From assembly GCF_013201825.1 (NCBI RefSeq), contig NZ_CP053836.1, forward strand, positions 1,736,001-1,800,000: a stretch of 64,000 nucleotides of DNA, written 5' to 3'. The position numbers were made by a program, and so were the translations under genes. Position 1 is the first letter of the stretch, and every line of letters starts with the position of its first letter. Below are positions 43,956 through 55,543 of the stretch, one piece after another. The notes beneath the pieces are model-generated. The model was not told the DNA's origin, made no database searches, and worked only from the letters and a program-made list of their open reading frames with translations. This stretch comes from Halarcobacter ebronensis (lineage in GTDB: Bacteria > Campylobacterota > Campylobacteria > Campylobacterales > Arcobacteraceae).

Positions 43956-46898
43956 CTACTCACTCTTAGGGATTTCTTCCTCTTCTTTATTACTACTTCC
44001 TATGGATTTAATTAAGTCAAATGGTGTTGTAAAGACTCTTTTTAAGAAATTAACAGGTGCACTAACACCCTCTTCTATAAAATTTGTTTTATATTTTGGC
44101 TCTTCTAAAGTACCATAAATAGTAACTTCTGTATCAACTCTTTTTTCATCTCCAAGTAAAATATAGTTTATAACAGGAATATAGTTTACCAATTTTGAGT
44201 AATCTTTAAAGAAAATCATTTTAAGCTTTGCATCAACTGCTGATGTTTTAAAATCTATTGTAGTATAACCATCAAAATCAATACCATTTCCTTCTGTATT
44301 AAGCTTATTCATATTTAAGAATTTATCAACAAAACTATAAGAGAACTCAACTTTACCCTCAGTGATTCTATATCCATTTAAATTAAATCCACCATTTGTT
44401 GCCATTCCAACAACAGAAGGAATTGCCAAAAATGGATTTATAATAGCAGGAGAAGTATTTACTAAAATAATCAAGTTATTTAAAATTGCCAAATCAACTA
44501 TTTTTGTTTCGTTAAAATATGCATTTCCACTTATATAAGTATCTTTTCCTTTGGCAAGGACATTTACATATCCGCCTTTAATCAAATTTTTTCCAATTAA
44601 TGGATTTAAAAAGTTATCAGTCATATTAGTTGCAGAGAGTGTTATATTATCGTTTCTATCTTTTTCATAAAAGAAACTTGTTGCACCATTATTTAAATCT
44701 ATACGAGTATGTTTTTTTTCAAAGACAAAACTATAATTTGTTGCTTTTGCTATATGTTTTTCATTGATAATTATATTTGAATTTTCACCTTTTACATAAT
44801 AGCTTGTTTTAATATTTTCTTTCTCTTCATCATTTGTGTTATATACAATATCATAAGCTTTTAGCTTTAAATCAATTCTCTCTTTAGGGATATCATACTT
44901 TAAAGACAAGCCTTTATCTTTACTCTTTAATTCAACCAAATTATCTTTATAAACACCTCTAATTTGAAGATTTGTTACAATTTTCCCATTTTTAGAAATT
45001 GGTAAATCTAAATCTAATCCTTCTCCTTCAAACTCAACTACTTTTTTATTCAAATAGAGATTTGCCCATAAAGCATTAAAAATATGCTCTTTATCTAACT
45101 CAATTTTGGAACCTCTTAATTCAATATTTACAGTTGGATACTCTTTACTTTCAAAACCTGTCCCCTCAGATAAAATCAAATCCACTTTTTTTAGTTTTAT
45201 AATAGGTGTTTTATTACTCTCTAATACAATACTAATACTATCATCGTTTGTTTTAATAAGAATTGCTTCATTTCTAAGAACCCCTGTAGCAGTTAAATTT
45301 TCAATCTTTTTATTCTCTTTTTTGAAAGGAAGATTTAACCCTATTGCATTTACCTTAAAATCAATTTTATTTTCATCATAAATATCAACAGTTAAATCTC
45401 CTTTTGATAAACCTATCTCTTTTAATAGAGTTGAATAGTCATACAAAGAGTTTAAATCATTAACTACTATTTGAAGATAGTCATCTTTTACCTCAATATC
45501 ACTTTTAAAATCATCTAATTTTATTTTTGTTTTATCACTAAAATCAATATCAATTTTAGAGAGTTTGTCTTTTATAAAAAGAATCTCTTTATTATCACTT
45601 TTTATATTTAGTTCATCAATTTTTATTTCACCTTGTGCAACTTCTTTTTTAGTATCAATTTTTAACTTTAAATTACCACTTAACATCTCTTTGTGTTTTA
45701 TGTATGAATTATTTATATATACATCATTATCTTTTAAACTCACATCAGCAGTACTTGCAAAGAAATCAAAATTTCCTAGTTTAAAATCTGCATTTATAGC
45801 TTTGAACTCTCCATCTACATGCATCTCTTTTGAAGCTAAATATGGTATTGTAAGTAGTAGTTTTGAATCCAAAGTTCCACTTGTTTGAATTAAAGGCAAA
45901 TTGATTTCATAAGCTTTTAATATCTCTAAAACATCACTATTAAGTATTGAATCAGATTTCAAATCAACAAATACAGTACCCTTTTGCATGCTTGTCAAAT
46001 CAGTTATATATACATTACTACCATAGATTTTGCTTGTGTTATAGATTGGATTTTCTAAATTAAAAGAGAGTTTATCATTTTCATAATCAATTGTTAAAGT
46101 AGGAGTATCAACTGTTTTTGCAGCTTTATTAAATCTAATTTTGGCATTTTTTATTACAGCTTGACCTTTTATAGAGTTGATTATTGGTTCATAATTTTTT
46201 AAATCAACTTTTCCATAAAGATAGTTTAATTTTATATCTCCTTCAACATTATCATACATCCACTCTTCTGCAACACTATCAAGTCTAAAATACTCTTTTA
46301 AAAAACCAATTGATTTAATACTATTAGCTGTATCAATATAAAAATCTAAATATTTTTTTGAAAATTTTGCATTTATTTCACCTTTAATATCTCTATAATC
46401 ATATTTACCTAAAAAACTTGCAACTTTTTCATTTAAATCTACTTTTATATTTCCAAAAAATGCAAGGTCCTCTTTTTTTAGATAGATTGAATAGATATCC
46501 ATTTTTATTAAATGATCTTCTACTTTTAAATCTGAAGCTATATTTATAAATTTATTATCCAAATACAAAAAGCTATTATCCAAATGGATTGATATGGAAC
46601 TATCATTAACTTTAAGCTCTTTTATATCAATCTCTTTAAATAGTTTCAAAAGAATATTTAAATTAGATAATTTTTGATAAAGGCCCTTTAAAGAGTTGTC
46701 TTCTGAAGAAGATTTGAAATTTGTTACTATTTTTTCAGTCTTTAAAATAAGCTTTTTATCCAATTTTAAATAAAATTTCGAAATTGTAAAATTACTAAAT
46801 GAAAAAGAATCAATTTTAATACCATAAAAGAGTGAAATTCCTGAAATAATGAAAAAGAGTACAAAAAACAGACTAATAGCCTTAACGATTTTTAACAT
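43956..46898 (-). CDS. AsmA/YhdP-like membrane-anchored protein
   Basis: 980 residues: one N-terminal membrane helix (about 5-27), then a very long periplasmic region made of repeated beta-strands, and a C-terminal part (NGFNLNGYRITEGKVEFSYSF, YTTIDFKTSAVDAKLKMIF, IPVINYILLGD) like the DUF3971/AsmA-like C-terminal domain of YhdP. Such bridge-like proteins move phospholipids between the inner and outer membranes. The start codon lies 50 bases inside the divergent mltG gene, so their 5' ends overlap. Confidence 0.82.
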   Translation of the reverse strand: MLKIVKAISLFFVLFFIISGISLFYGIKIDSFSFSNFTISKFYLKLDKKLILKTEKIVTNFKSSSEDNSLKGLYQKLSNLNILLKLFKEIDIKELKVNDSSISIHLDNSFLYLDNKFINIASDLKVEDHLIKMDIYSIYLKKEDLAFFGNIKVDLNEKVASFLGKYDYRDIKGEINAKFSKKYLDFYIDTANSIKSIGFLKEYFRLDSVAEEWMYDNVEGDIKLNYLYGKVDLKNYEPIINSIKGQAVIKNAKIRFNKAAKTVDTPTLTIDYENDKLSFNLENPIYNTSKIYGSNVYITDLTSMQKGTVFVDLKSDSILNSDVLEILKAYEINLPLIQTSGTLDSKLLLTIPYLASKEMHVDGEFKAINADFKLGNFDFFASTADVSLKDNDVYINNSYIKHKEMLSGNLKLKIDTKKEVAQGEIKIDELNIKSDNKEILFIKDKLSKIDIDFSDKTKIKLDDFKSDIEVKDDYLQIVVNDLNSLYDYSTLLKEIGLSKGDLTVDIYDENKIDFKVNAIGLNLPFKKENKKIENLTATGVLRNEAILIKTNDDSISIVLESNKTPIIKLKKVDLILSEGTGFESKEYPTVNIELRGSKIELDKEHIFNALWANLYLNKKVVEFEGEGLDLDLPISKNGKIVTNLQIRGVYKDNLVELKSKDKGLSLKYDIPKERIDLKLKAYDIVYNTNDEEKENIKTSYYVKGENSNIIINEKHIAKATNYSFVFEKKHTRIDLNNGATSFFYEKDRNDNITLSATNMTDNFLNPLIGKNLIKGGYVNVLAKGKDTYISGNAYFNETKIVDLAILNNLIILVNTSPAIINPFLAIPSVVGMATNGGFNLNGYRITEGKVEFSYSFVDKFLNMNKLNTEGNGIDFDGYTTIDFKTSAVDAKLKMIFFKDYSKLVNYIPVINYILLGDEKRVDTEVTIYGTLEEPKYKTNFIEEGVSAPVNFLKRVFTTPFDLIKSIGSSNKEEEEIPKSE

Positions 46899-47940
46899 AA
46901 TTGAGATAATCCTTATTTTAATAATAGCACTCCTTTTCTATTTGAATATTCCATTAAGCTCAACAAAAGTGATTTTTATACCTAAAGGTAGTACCAACAG
47001 CATTATATCTCAATTAAATAAAAAGGGTTATGAAACAAATGGCATAGATAAGTTTGTTGTAAGACTTTTTGGTTATCCACAAAATGGCTGGATTGATTTA
47101 AAAACAAACTATATGACAAAGGCTGATTTCCTCTATAAAATCACAAAATCAAAAGCAGCGCTTAAAACTGTAACTTTGATTCCAGGAGAGACCTCTTATG
47201 TCTTTTTATTAGACCTTGCAGAGAAGTTTAATCTCTCAATAGATAAATTAAGAGAAATATATGATACCCATGCCTATAAAGAGGATGGAAATATTTTAGC
47301 AGAGAGCTACTCATTACCATATGGAATGAAAGAGGATCATCTCCTTTTTTATCTATTTTCACAAACAAACAAACAGTATGAAGAGTTTTCAAGAAAGATT
47401 TTTGGTTATTATGATAAGAAAAAGTGGTATTTTTATTTAACAATTGCTTCAATCATTCAAAAAGAGGCAGCAAGTGTTGATGAAATGCCAATAGTATCAA
47501 GTGTAATATATAACAGACTAAGAAAAAAAATGGCACTGCAGATGGATGGAACTTTAAACTATGGGAAATATTCCCATGTTAAAATCACTGCCCAAAGAAT
47601 CAGAGAAGATAATAGCTCTTATAATACATACAAAAATAGAGGAATCCCATCAAGTCCAGTATGTGCAGTTAGTTTAAATGCAATAAAAGCTGCAATTTTC
47701 CCTGTAAAGAGTGATTATTTATATTTTGTCAAAGATAATACAACTGGTCTTCATAAGTTTACAAGCTCATATACAGAACATGTAAATAATATTAACGCGA
47801 ATAGAGGTGTTAAGAAAAGTTACACAAAAATAAAAGAGGAAGAAACAGAACTTGATTTAGAGGCTAAAAAGATTATGGATACCGATGTAAGCGAACAAAA
47901 GCCCTCTTCTATAAAAGATTTATGGAACAATGTTAAATAA
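46849..47940 (+). CDS. mltG: Endolytic murein transglycosylase MltG
   Basis: 363-residue inner-membrane enzyme that cuts nascent glycan strands and limits their length. TM helix at about 13-32, LysM-like region IPKGSTNSIISQLNKKG, GETSYVFLLDLAEKF, catalytic Glu in ASIIQKEAA, VSSVIYNRLRKKMALQMD, and GIPSSPVCAVSLNAIKAAIFP. The ATG at 46849 lies inside the first 50 bases of the AsmA-like gene on the other strand; the next Met is far downstream, so the overlap looks real. A C-terminal acidic extension follows the domain. Confidence 0.92.
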   Translation: MKKSTKNRLIALTIFNIIEIILILIIALLFYLNIPLSSTKVIFIPKGSTNSIISQLNKKGYETNGIDKFVVRLFGYPQNGWIDLKTNYMTKADFLYKITKSKAALKTVTLIPGETSYVFLLDLAEKFNLSIDKLREIYDTHAYKEDGNILAESYSLPYGMKEDHLLFYLFSQTNKQYEEFSRKIFGYYDKKKWYFYLTIASIIQKEAASVDEMPIVSSVIYNRLRKKMALQMDGTLNYGKYSHVKITAQRIREDNSSYNTYKNRGIPSSPVCAVSLNAIKAAIFPVKSDYLYFVKDNTTGLHKFTSSYTEHVNNINANRGVKKSYTKIKEEETELDLEAKKIMDTDVSEQKPSSIKDLWNNVK

Positions 47941-48008
47941 TTTTATGTGAATTATTGAAACAGTAAAATTTTTGTAATAAATTAAATATAAAAATTCAAT
48001 TATCATAA

Positions 48009-50255
<2,247 letters not shown>

Positions 50256-50268
50256 TTGACTTTAAATT

Positions 50269-50305
50269 AAGGCAGGAGGGAGATTCTCCCTCTTGCCTTT
50301 TTTTA
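50269..50305 (+). terminator. Strong rho-independent terminator of icd
   Basis: AAGGCAGGAGGGAGA, loop TTC, TCCCTCTTGCC and a run of seven T; about 12 pairs, mostly GC. Separates icd from mdh transcription. Confidence 0.93.
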
Positions 50306-50384
50306 TTAAAAAATATACAGATATTTTAATCATACTAAAAACTATTTTGATATAATTAAAATATCTTAATTAAAAGGTCATATA

Positions 50385-51326
50385 TTGATTAATAAAAAAG
50401 TTGGAATTATTGGTGTAGGAAATGTGGGTTCTACACTTGCTTATACATTAGCCCACAAAGGTATATGCTCATCAATAATATTAAAAGATATTAGAGAGAA
50501 CATAGTTGAAGCTATGGCTTTGGATATCTCTCAATCTGCAAATGCTGCAAAATCACACACTACAGTTCATGCGGCTAAAAATGCCAATGATTTAGAAGGT
50601 TGTGATGTTATTGTTATAACTGCTGGAATCCCTAGAAAACCAGGAATGAGTAGAGACGACCTCCTTTTAACAAATGCAAAAATTCTAAAATCTGTAATTG
50701 ATGAGATAAAAGTTTATTCTCCAGATGCAATTATAATTGTTGTTTCAAATCCATTAGATGCGATGGTTTATGCAGCACTAAAAACTTCAGGATTTAAAAA
50801 AGAACAAGTTTTAGGAATGGCAGGAATTTTAGATAGTGCAAGAATGAGCCACTTTATACTTGAAAAACTAGGATTTGGAGCAGGTCAAATTGAGTCTTCT
50901 GTTATGGGAGGACATGGTGATGATATGGTTCCTCTGCCAAATCACTCAACTGTTGCAGGAGTTGCTTTAAATGAACTATTAAGCCAAGAAGAGATTGAAC
51001 AAATAATTGAAAAAACTAAAAATGGTGGACTTCAAATAGTTAAACTACTAGAAACAGGTTCAGCATATTATGCCCCTGCCCATGCCACATCACTTATGGT
51101 TGAAGCAATATTGGATAATAAGAAAAAAATCTATCCTTGTTCAGTTATGCTTGATGGTGAGTATGGATACAAAAATGTTGTAGCAGGAGTTCCTGTAATG
51201 CTTGGAAGCAAAGGAGTTGAAAAGATAATGGAACTAAAACTAACAGATGAACAAAAAAGACTTTTTGCAAACTCAGTTGATTCAGTTCAATCACTGATTA
51301 ATGTATTAGAAGAGAGATTCTTCTAA
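50385..51326 (+). CDS. mdh: Malate dehydrogenase
   Basis: 313-residue NAD-dependent dehydrogenase of the LDH-like MDH group; oxidises malate to oxaloacetate. N-terminal nucleotide loop GVGNVGSTLA, substrate loop AGIPRKPGMSRDDLL with the malate-specific Arg, VSNPLDAMV and catalytic His in MGGHGDDMVPL. Start TTG 50385 with AAAAGG about ten bases upstream. It has its own promoter region after the icd terminator. sucCD do not follow here, unlike in Campylobacter jejuni. Confidence 0.92.
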   Translation: MINKKVGIIGVGNVGSTLAYTLAHKGICSSIILKDIRENIVEAMALDISQSANAAKSHTTVHAAKNANDLEGCDVIVITAGIPRKPGMSRDDLLLTNAKILKSVIDEIKVYSPDAIIIVVSNPLDAMVYAALKTSGFKKEQVLGMAGILDSARMSHFILEKLGFGAGQIESSVMGGHGDDMVPLPNHSTVAGVALNELLSQEEIEQIIEKTKNGGLQIVKLLETGSAYYAPAHATSLMVEAILDNKKKIYPCSVMLDGEYGYKNVVAGVPVMLGSKGVEKIMELKLTDEQKRLFANSVDSVQSLINVLEERFF

Positions 51327-51406
51327 TACAATTAATATACACTCTCTTTAACACATCCTATATTACTTTACGATATACTAAACAAAAAAAATCAAGGTAA
51401 TATGAT

Positions 51407-51697
51407 ATGAAAAAAACATTAGAAGTTCACAATGTTAAATGCGGAGGATGCGCAAATACTCTTATAAATGGTCTAAAAGAAGAGTTTGGAGAAGTAGAAG
51501 TTAACTTAGATGTACATCCAAGACAAATAACTTTAGATATAGAAGATGATAAAGTTGAAACTCTAAAAATGAAACTAAGAGGACTAGGTTATCCTTTAAC
51601 AACTGACGAGCTAAGTGGTTTTGAAAAAGCAGCAACTACAGCAAAAAGTTTTGTCTCTTGTGCTGTTGGTAAATTTAATGTAGCAACAGGGAAATAG
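51407..51697 (+). CDS. Heavy-metal-associated (HMA) domain protein with C-terminal extension
   Basis: 96 residues. HMA fold with metal-binding CGGC at Cys12 and Cys15 (NVKCGGCANTLINGL), followed by a typical beta-alpha-beta core to about residue 68 and an extension with another Cys (SFVSCAVGKFN). Likely binds copper(I). First of three neighbouring HMA genes. Confidence 0.82.
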   Translation: MKKTLEVHNVKCGGCANTLINGLKEEFGEVEVNLDVHPRQITLDIEDDKVETLKMKLRGLGYPLTTDELSGFEKAATTAKSFVSCAVGKFNVATGK

Positions 51698-51776
51698 CTT
51701 TTAATTTAATAGCAATTATCAATTACATATTCTCTCCACATAAATATGATACTATTTATAACAAAAAGGATTTAAT

Positions 51777-51983
51777 ATGAAAAAAACATATAAAGCAGAA
51801 AATATTTCATGCAATAACTGTGCAAATATGATTAAAGCATCACTTGGGGATGAGTTTGAAAATATTGAAGTAAATCTAAATGTAACACCCAAAGAGGTTA
51901 CATTAGATATTAAAGATGAAGCTGATGAAAAAAGATTCAAAGAAGAGATGGCTGATATTGGTTTTCCTGTAATAAACGATTAA
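51777..51983 (+). CDS. CopZ-like copper chaperone
   Basis: 68 residues, complete HMA domain with CNNC at Cys12 and Cys15 and the usual GFPV ending. Probably passes copper(I) to the ATPase encoded 9 bases downstream. It is similar to the 96-aa HMA protein upstream (IEVNLNVTPKEVTLDI against VEVNLDVHPRQITLDI), so the two arose by duplication. Confidence 0.85.
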   Translation: MKKTYKAENISCNNCANMIKASLGDEFENIEVNLNVTPKEVTLDIKDEADEKRFKEEMADIGFPVIND

Positions 51984-51992
51984 GGAAGATTT

Positions 51993-54170
51993 ATGTCAAA
52001 AGAGACAATACACCTTAATATCTCAGGGATGACTTGTGTAAACTGCTCCAATGGAATTGAAAAATTCTTAAAAAAACAAAAAGGTGTTGAAGCTTGTAAA
52101 GTAAGCTTCGCATCAAATGAGGGAGAGTTTGAAATTGATAACGAAATCTTCTCTAAACAAAAACTTATAGATAAGATTGAACTACTTGGATACAAAGTAG
52201 AAGATGATTTCAAACATCTAGAACTTGCTCAAAAAAAAGATTTTGAAAAACTAAAAAGACTTTTTTCTATCTCAATTGTTTTAACCCTTGCAATTTTTAT
52301 TTTGGCTTTTACAAATATTGTTGATGAATCTATCAAAAAATATATTATATTTATAATAGCCACTGCTGTGCAATTCTTTTGTGGGATGAGATTTTATAAA
52401 TTAGGATACAAGGCTCTTAGCAATAGAAATTATGATATGAATGTTTTGGTTGCCATAGGAACTAGTGCAGCCTATTTTTATTCAACCTTTGTTCTATTTT
52501 TTCCAAACTTATTTCCTGAAAATTTAAGATTTTTATACTTTGATGGAGCAGCTGTAATTATTACTTTTGTTTTACTTGGAAGATATTTAGAAGAGCGTTC
52601 AAAACAAAAAGCAAGTGATTTCTTAAAAAAACTAATGAATCTAACTCCACAAAATGCAACTCTTCTAAAAAAGAGCAATGAGTCAGAAGTAGTACTAGCA
52701 AAACTTTTAAATATTGGTGATAAAATATTAGTTAAAACAGGTGAAAAAATTGCTGCTGATGGAGTAATTATAACAGGTAATGCAGATATTGATACTTCAA
52801 TGATTACTGGGGAATCAATGCCTCAATTTAAACAAAAGGGGGATGAAGTTCTCTCTGGGACTTTAAATACAAATGGAGTTATAACCGTAGAGGTTACAAA
52901 ACTTGCAAGTGATACAACTATATCTAAAATCATTAATCTTCTAAAAACAGCACAAAGTAAGCAGATACCAATTAGTAGGTTTGCAGATAAAATAGCAAAT
53001 ATTTTTGTACCATCTGTTATTACAATCTCTATTTTAACTTTTATTATTTGGGCATTTGTAGGAAATATGCAAAATGCAATTTTAGCTAGTATTAGTGTAC
53101 TAATTATCTCTTGCCCTTGTGCTCTTGGACTTGCTACACCTATTGCAATAGTAAGTTCTGTTAGTCGAGGAGCAAAAGAGGGAATACTAATTAAAAATCC
53201 TGAAATACTCGAAATAATTAAAGATATTAAATATTCAGTTTTTGATAAAACAGGAACACTTACAAAAGGTGAAATAGTTGTAAAAGAGACAAATATAGAA
53301 CCTAAATATTTTGAAATGATTTTAAGTGTTGAAAGCTTAAGTGAACACCCTATTTCAAAAGCAATTGTTAATTATCTAGAAGACTTAAATACAAACTCAA
53401 AATTGGAAGTAACTGATTTAGAGATAATCCCAGGAAGAGGAATAAAAGCAATAGTCGAAAATAAAAAACTTATACTTGGAAATAAACAACTTCTTGATGA
53501 AAATGGTATAGAAATATCACCTATACATTTAAAAGCCTATGAAAATCATTTAAATATGTCTAATGGCGTAATCCTAGCTTCAATTGATAATAATTCAATT
53601 GGTCTGTTTAGTTTAGAAGATCAACTAAAAGAACATGCTAGAGAATTAATAGAGAGTTTAAAAGCACTTAATATAAAACCTGTACTTCTTACAGGAGATA
53701 ATAGTATAACTGCAAAAAATATTGCAGAAACAATTGGAATAGATGAAGTCTATAGTGAAGTAATTCCAACCCAAAAATATGAAGTAATTAAGAATATACA
53801 AGAAAAAGGTAGAGTGATGTTTGTGGGAGATGGGATAAATGATGCTTTATCTATAAAACAAGCAGATATTGGTATTACATTAAACTCAGGTTCTGATATT
53901 ACAAAAGATGCTGGTGATATTATTCTAATAAATAATGACCTTGAAGCAATAAGTAAAAGTATAAAACTCTCAAAAGAGACAATGAAAATTATAAAAGAGA
54001 ATCTTTTTTGGGCTTTTATTTATAATGCAATTGGAATACCTCTTGCCGCTGGTATTTTATATCCAATAAATGGACTTATGTTAACGCCTATGTATGCAGG
54101 TATTGCAATGAGTTTTAGCTCTGTAACAGTTGTATTAAATTCATTAAGATTGAAATTAAAAAGATTATAA
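51993..54170 (+). CDS. copA: Copper-exporting P1B-type ATPase CopA
   Basis: 725 residues. N-terminal HMA domain (GMTCVNC, Cys15 and Cys18), eight membrane helices, the CPC motif ISCPCALGLATP that carries copper(I), phosphorylation site DKTGTLTKG, phosphatase TGES, His-Pro of SEHPISK, and hinge VGDGINDAL. Expels copper across the inner membrane. Last gene of the chaperone-ATPase pair. Confidence 0.95.
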   Translation: MSKETIHLNISGMTCVNCSNGIEKFLKKQKGVEACKVSFASNEGEFEIDNEIFSKQKLIDKIELLGYKVEDDFKHLELAQKKDFEKLKRLFSISIVLTLAIFILAFTNIVDESIKKYIIFIIATAVQFFCGMRFYKLGYKALSNRNYDMNVLVAIGTSAAYFYSTFVLFFPNLFPENLRFLYFDGAAVIITFVLLGRYLEERSKQKASDFLKKLMNLTPQNATLLKKSNESEVVLAKLLNIGDKILVKTGEKIAADGVIITGNADIDTSMITGESMPQFKQKGDEVLSGTLNTNGVITVEVTKLASDTTISKIINLLKTAQSKQIPISRFADKIANIFVPSVITISILTFIIWAFVGNMQNAILASISVLIISCPCALGLATPIAIVSSVSRGAKEGILIKNPEILEIIKDIKYSVFDKTGTLTKGEIVVKETNIEPKYFEMILSVESLSEHPISKAIVNYLEDLNTNSKLEVTDLEIIPGRGIKAIVENKKLILGNKQLLDENGIEISPIHLKAYENHLNMSNGVILASIDNNSIGLFSLEDQLKEHARELIESLKALNIKPVLLTGDNSITAKNIAETIGIDEVYSEVIPTQKYEVIKNIQEKGRVMFVGDGINDALSIKQADIGITLNSGSDITKDAGDIILINNDLEAISKSIKLSKETMKIIKENLFWAFIYNAIGIPLAAGILYPINGLMLTPMYAGIAMSFSSVTVVLNSLRLKLKRL

Positions 54171-54178
54171 GAAGTAAA

Positions 54179-54207
54179 GATAAAAAGAGGTTAAACCTCT
54201 TTTTATC
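54179..54207. terminator. Bidirectional terminator between copA and sodB
   Basis: Perfect 14-pair stem GATAAAAAGAGGTT / AACCTCTTTTTATC with a one-base formal loop; T-runs on both strands. Touches the sodB stop codon. Confidence 0.85.
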
Positions 54208-54782
54208 TATTTAAGATTTTGAGCTACAAAATCCCAATTAACTAAATTCCAAAAATTTTCTAAATATTTAGGTCTTGCATTTCTTGTATCAATATAATAA
54301 GCATGTTCCCAAACATCACATGTTAATAGTGGTGTCAATCCATCAGTAATAGGTGTTTTTGCATTAGCTGTTGCTACAATTTCAAGTTTCCCTGAACTAT
54401 TTTTTACAAGCCATGCCCAACCTGAACCAAAGTGGTTAACTGCTGCATTTGTAAAATCCTCTTTAAATTTATCTACAGAGCCAAAAGCTTGACTTAAAGT
54501 AGCTTCTACAGATGAAGGAATTTTTGAACCGTTTGGAGTCAATCCTTTCCAGAAAAAGTCGTGATTAAATACTTGAGCTGCGTTATTAAAAATACCACCT
54601 TCAGAACTTTTTATAATATCTTCTAAAGAGAGGTTTTCATATTTTGTACCTTCAATCAAACCATTTAATTTAGTTACATATGTTTGATGGTGTTTTCCAT
54701 AGTGATACTCAAGTGTCTCCTTTGACATAAGAGGCTCTAAAGCATCCAAAGAATAAGGTAGTTTCATTAATTCATGTGTCAT
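54207..54782 (-). CDS. sodB: Iron/manganese superoxide dismutase
   Basis: About 191 residues. Metal ligands: His in EYHYGKHHQTYV, His in QVFNHDFFWKGL, Asp and His in TCDVWEHAYYIDTRNARPKYLE (in part). The spacing and HFGSGWAWLV favour the iron type. Start at ATG 54782, behind AAAGGAGATATGA; the ATG at 54848 would add a non-family leader. Monocistronic or with the ankyrin gene upstream. Confidence 0.93.
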   Translation of the reverse strand: MTHELMKLPYSLDALEPLMSKETLEYHYGKHHQTYVTKLNGLIEGTKYENLSLEDIIKSSEGGIFNNAAQVFNHDFFWKGLTPNGSKIPSSVEATLSQAFGSVDKFKEDFTNAAVNHFGSGWAWLVKNSSGKLEIVATANAKTPITDGLTPLLTCDVWEHAYYIDTRNARPKYLENFWNLVNWDFVAQNLK

Positions 54783-54897
54783 TTCATATCTCCTTTTGTA
54801 AAAATTAATAACTAAATAAAATCTTACTCCTTTATTTTTAAGTATCAATAAGAGCTAAAGATTAGTTTTTAAATTAAGACTATTTTTGTCTTATTTA

Positions 54898-55467
54898 CTA
54901 AAGTTTTATATTATATTTTTTTGCCAGTTTTTGTGCACTATTACCAAAGACATCCTCTTTGTATCTATTTGCACCATTTTTAGAAAAGAACTCTATTAAA
55001 TCTTTATATTTATATAAAACTGCGTATAAAAAGCCATTGGCTTCTAAATTATCACAAATATCAATATCTACACCATAATCTAACATTACTTTGATAAATT
55101 CAACTCTTCCTCTATAAACACTATAGTGGAAAGCATGTAGCATATCTTTTTCAAAAACATTAAAATCTACACCCTTTGAAGCAAGTAGTTTAAAGGCTGT
55201 TAAGTTATTTGAATATATAGCCCAAAAGAGACCATTTCTTGTCTCTTTATCCCTTTGATTAACATCAACTCCAAGATCTATAACGTTTTTCAATCTGTCA
55301 TTATTATTTGAAAAAATTGCTTGAAACATTACTGACCAGCCATTGTTTGTCTGATAATTAATATTTGCTCCATTTAATAATAGATAGTCAAATTTTGCAT
55401 CATCATCTAAGCTATAAATTAGTAATTTCGACAATTCTTCATTTTGTGTTATATTATTTCTACTCAT
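54898..55467 (-). CDS. Ankyrin-repeat protein
   Basis: 189 residues with about four ankyrin repeats from residue 25 on (for instance DYLLLNGANINYQTNNGWSV, VIDLGVDVNQRDKETRNG, LLASKGVDFN, VMLDYGVDIDICDNLEANG). No signal peptide. Binding partner unknown. Small ankyrin proteins often sit beside oxidative-defence genes such as katA/katB in related bacteria; here sodB is immediately downstream on the same strand. Confidence 0.82.
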   Translation of the reverse strand: MSRNNITQNEELSKLLIYSLDDDAKFDYLLLNGANINYQTNNGWSVMFQAIFSNNNDRLKNVIDLGVDVNQRDKETRNGLFWAIYSNNLTAFKLLASKGVDFNVFEKDMLHAFHYSVYRGRVEFIKVMLDYGVDIDICDNLEANGFLYAVLYKYKDLIEFFSKNGANRYKEDVFGNSAQKLAKKYNIKL

Positions 55468-55543
55468 TATAAAATCCTTGAAATATTCTAACGAAAGAAT
55501 CTTAAACTAATTTGACCTAATTAAAATATAATATTTTTATATA

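Noticed and set aside
44000-46000. Plus-strand ORFs opposite the AsmA-like gene
   Set aside because: Antisense shadows of a repetitive beta-strand protein in AT-rich DNA.
51407-51983. The 96-aa HMA gene as a broken copy of the chaperone gene
   Set aside because: Both have full HMA cores, intact CxxC and normal spacing; no stop or frameshift.
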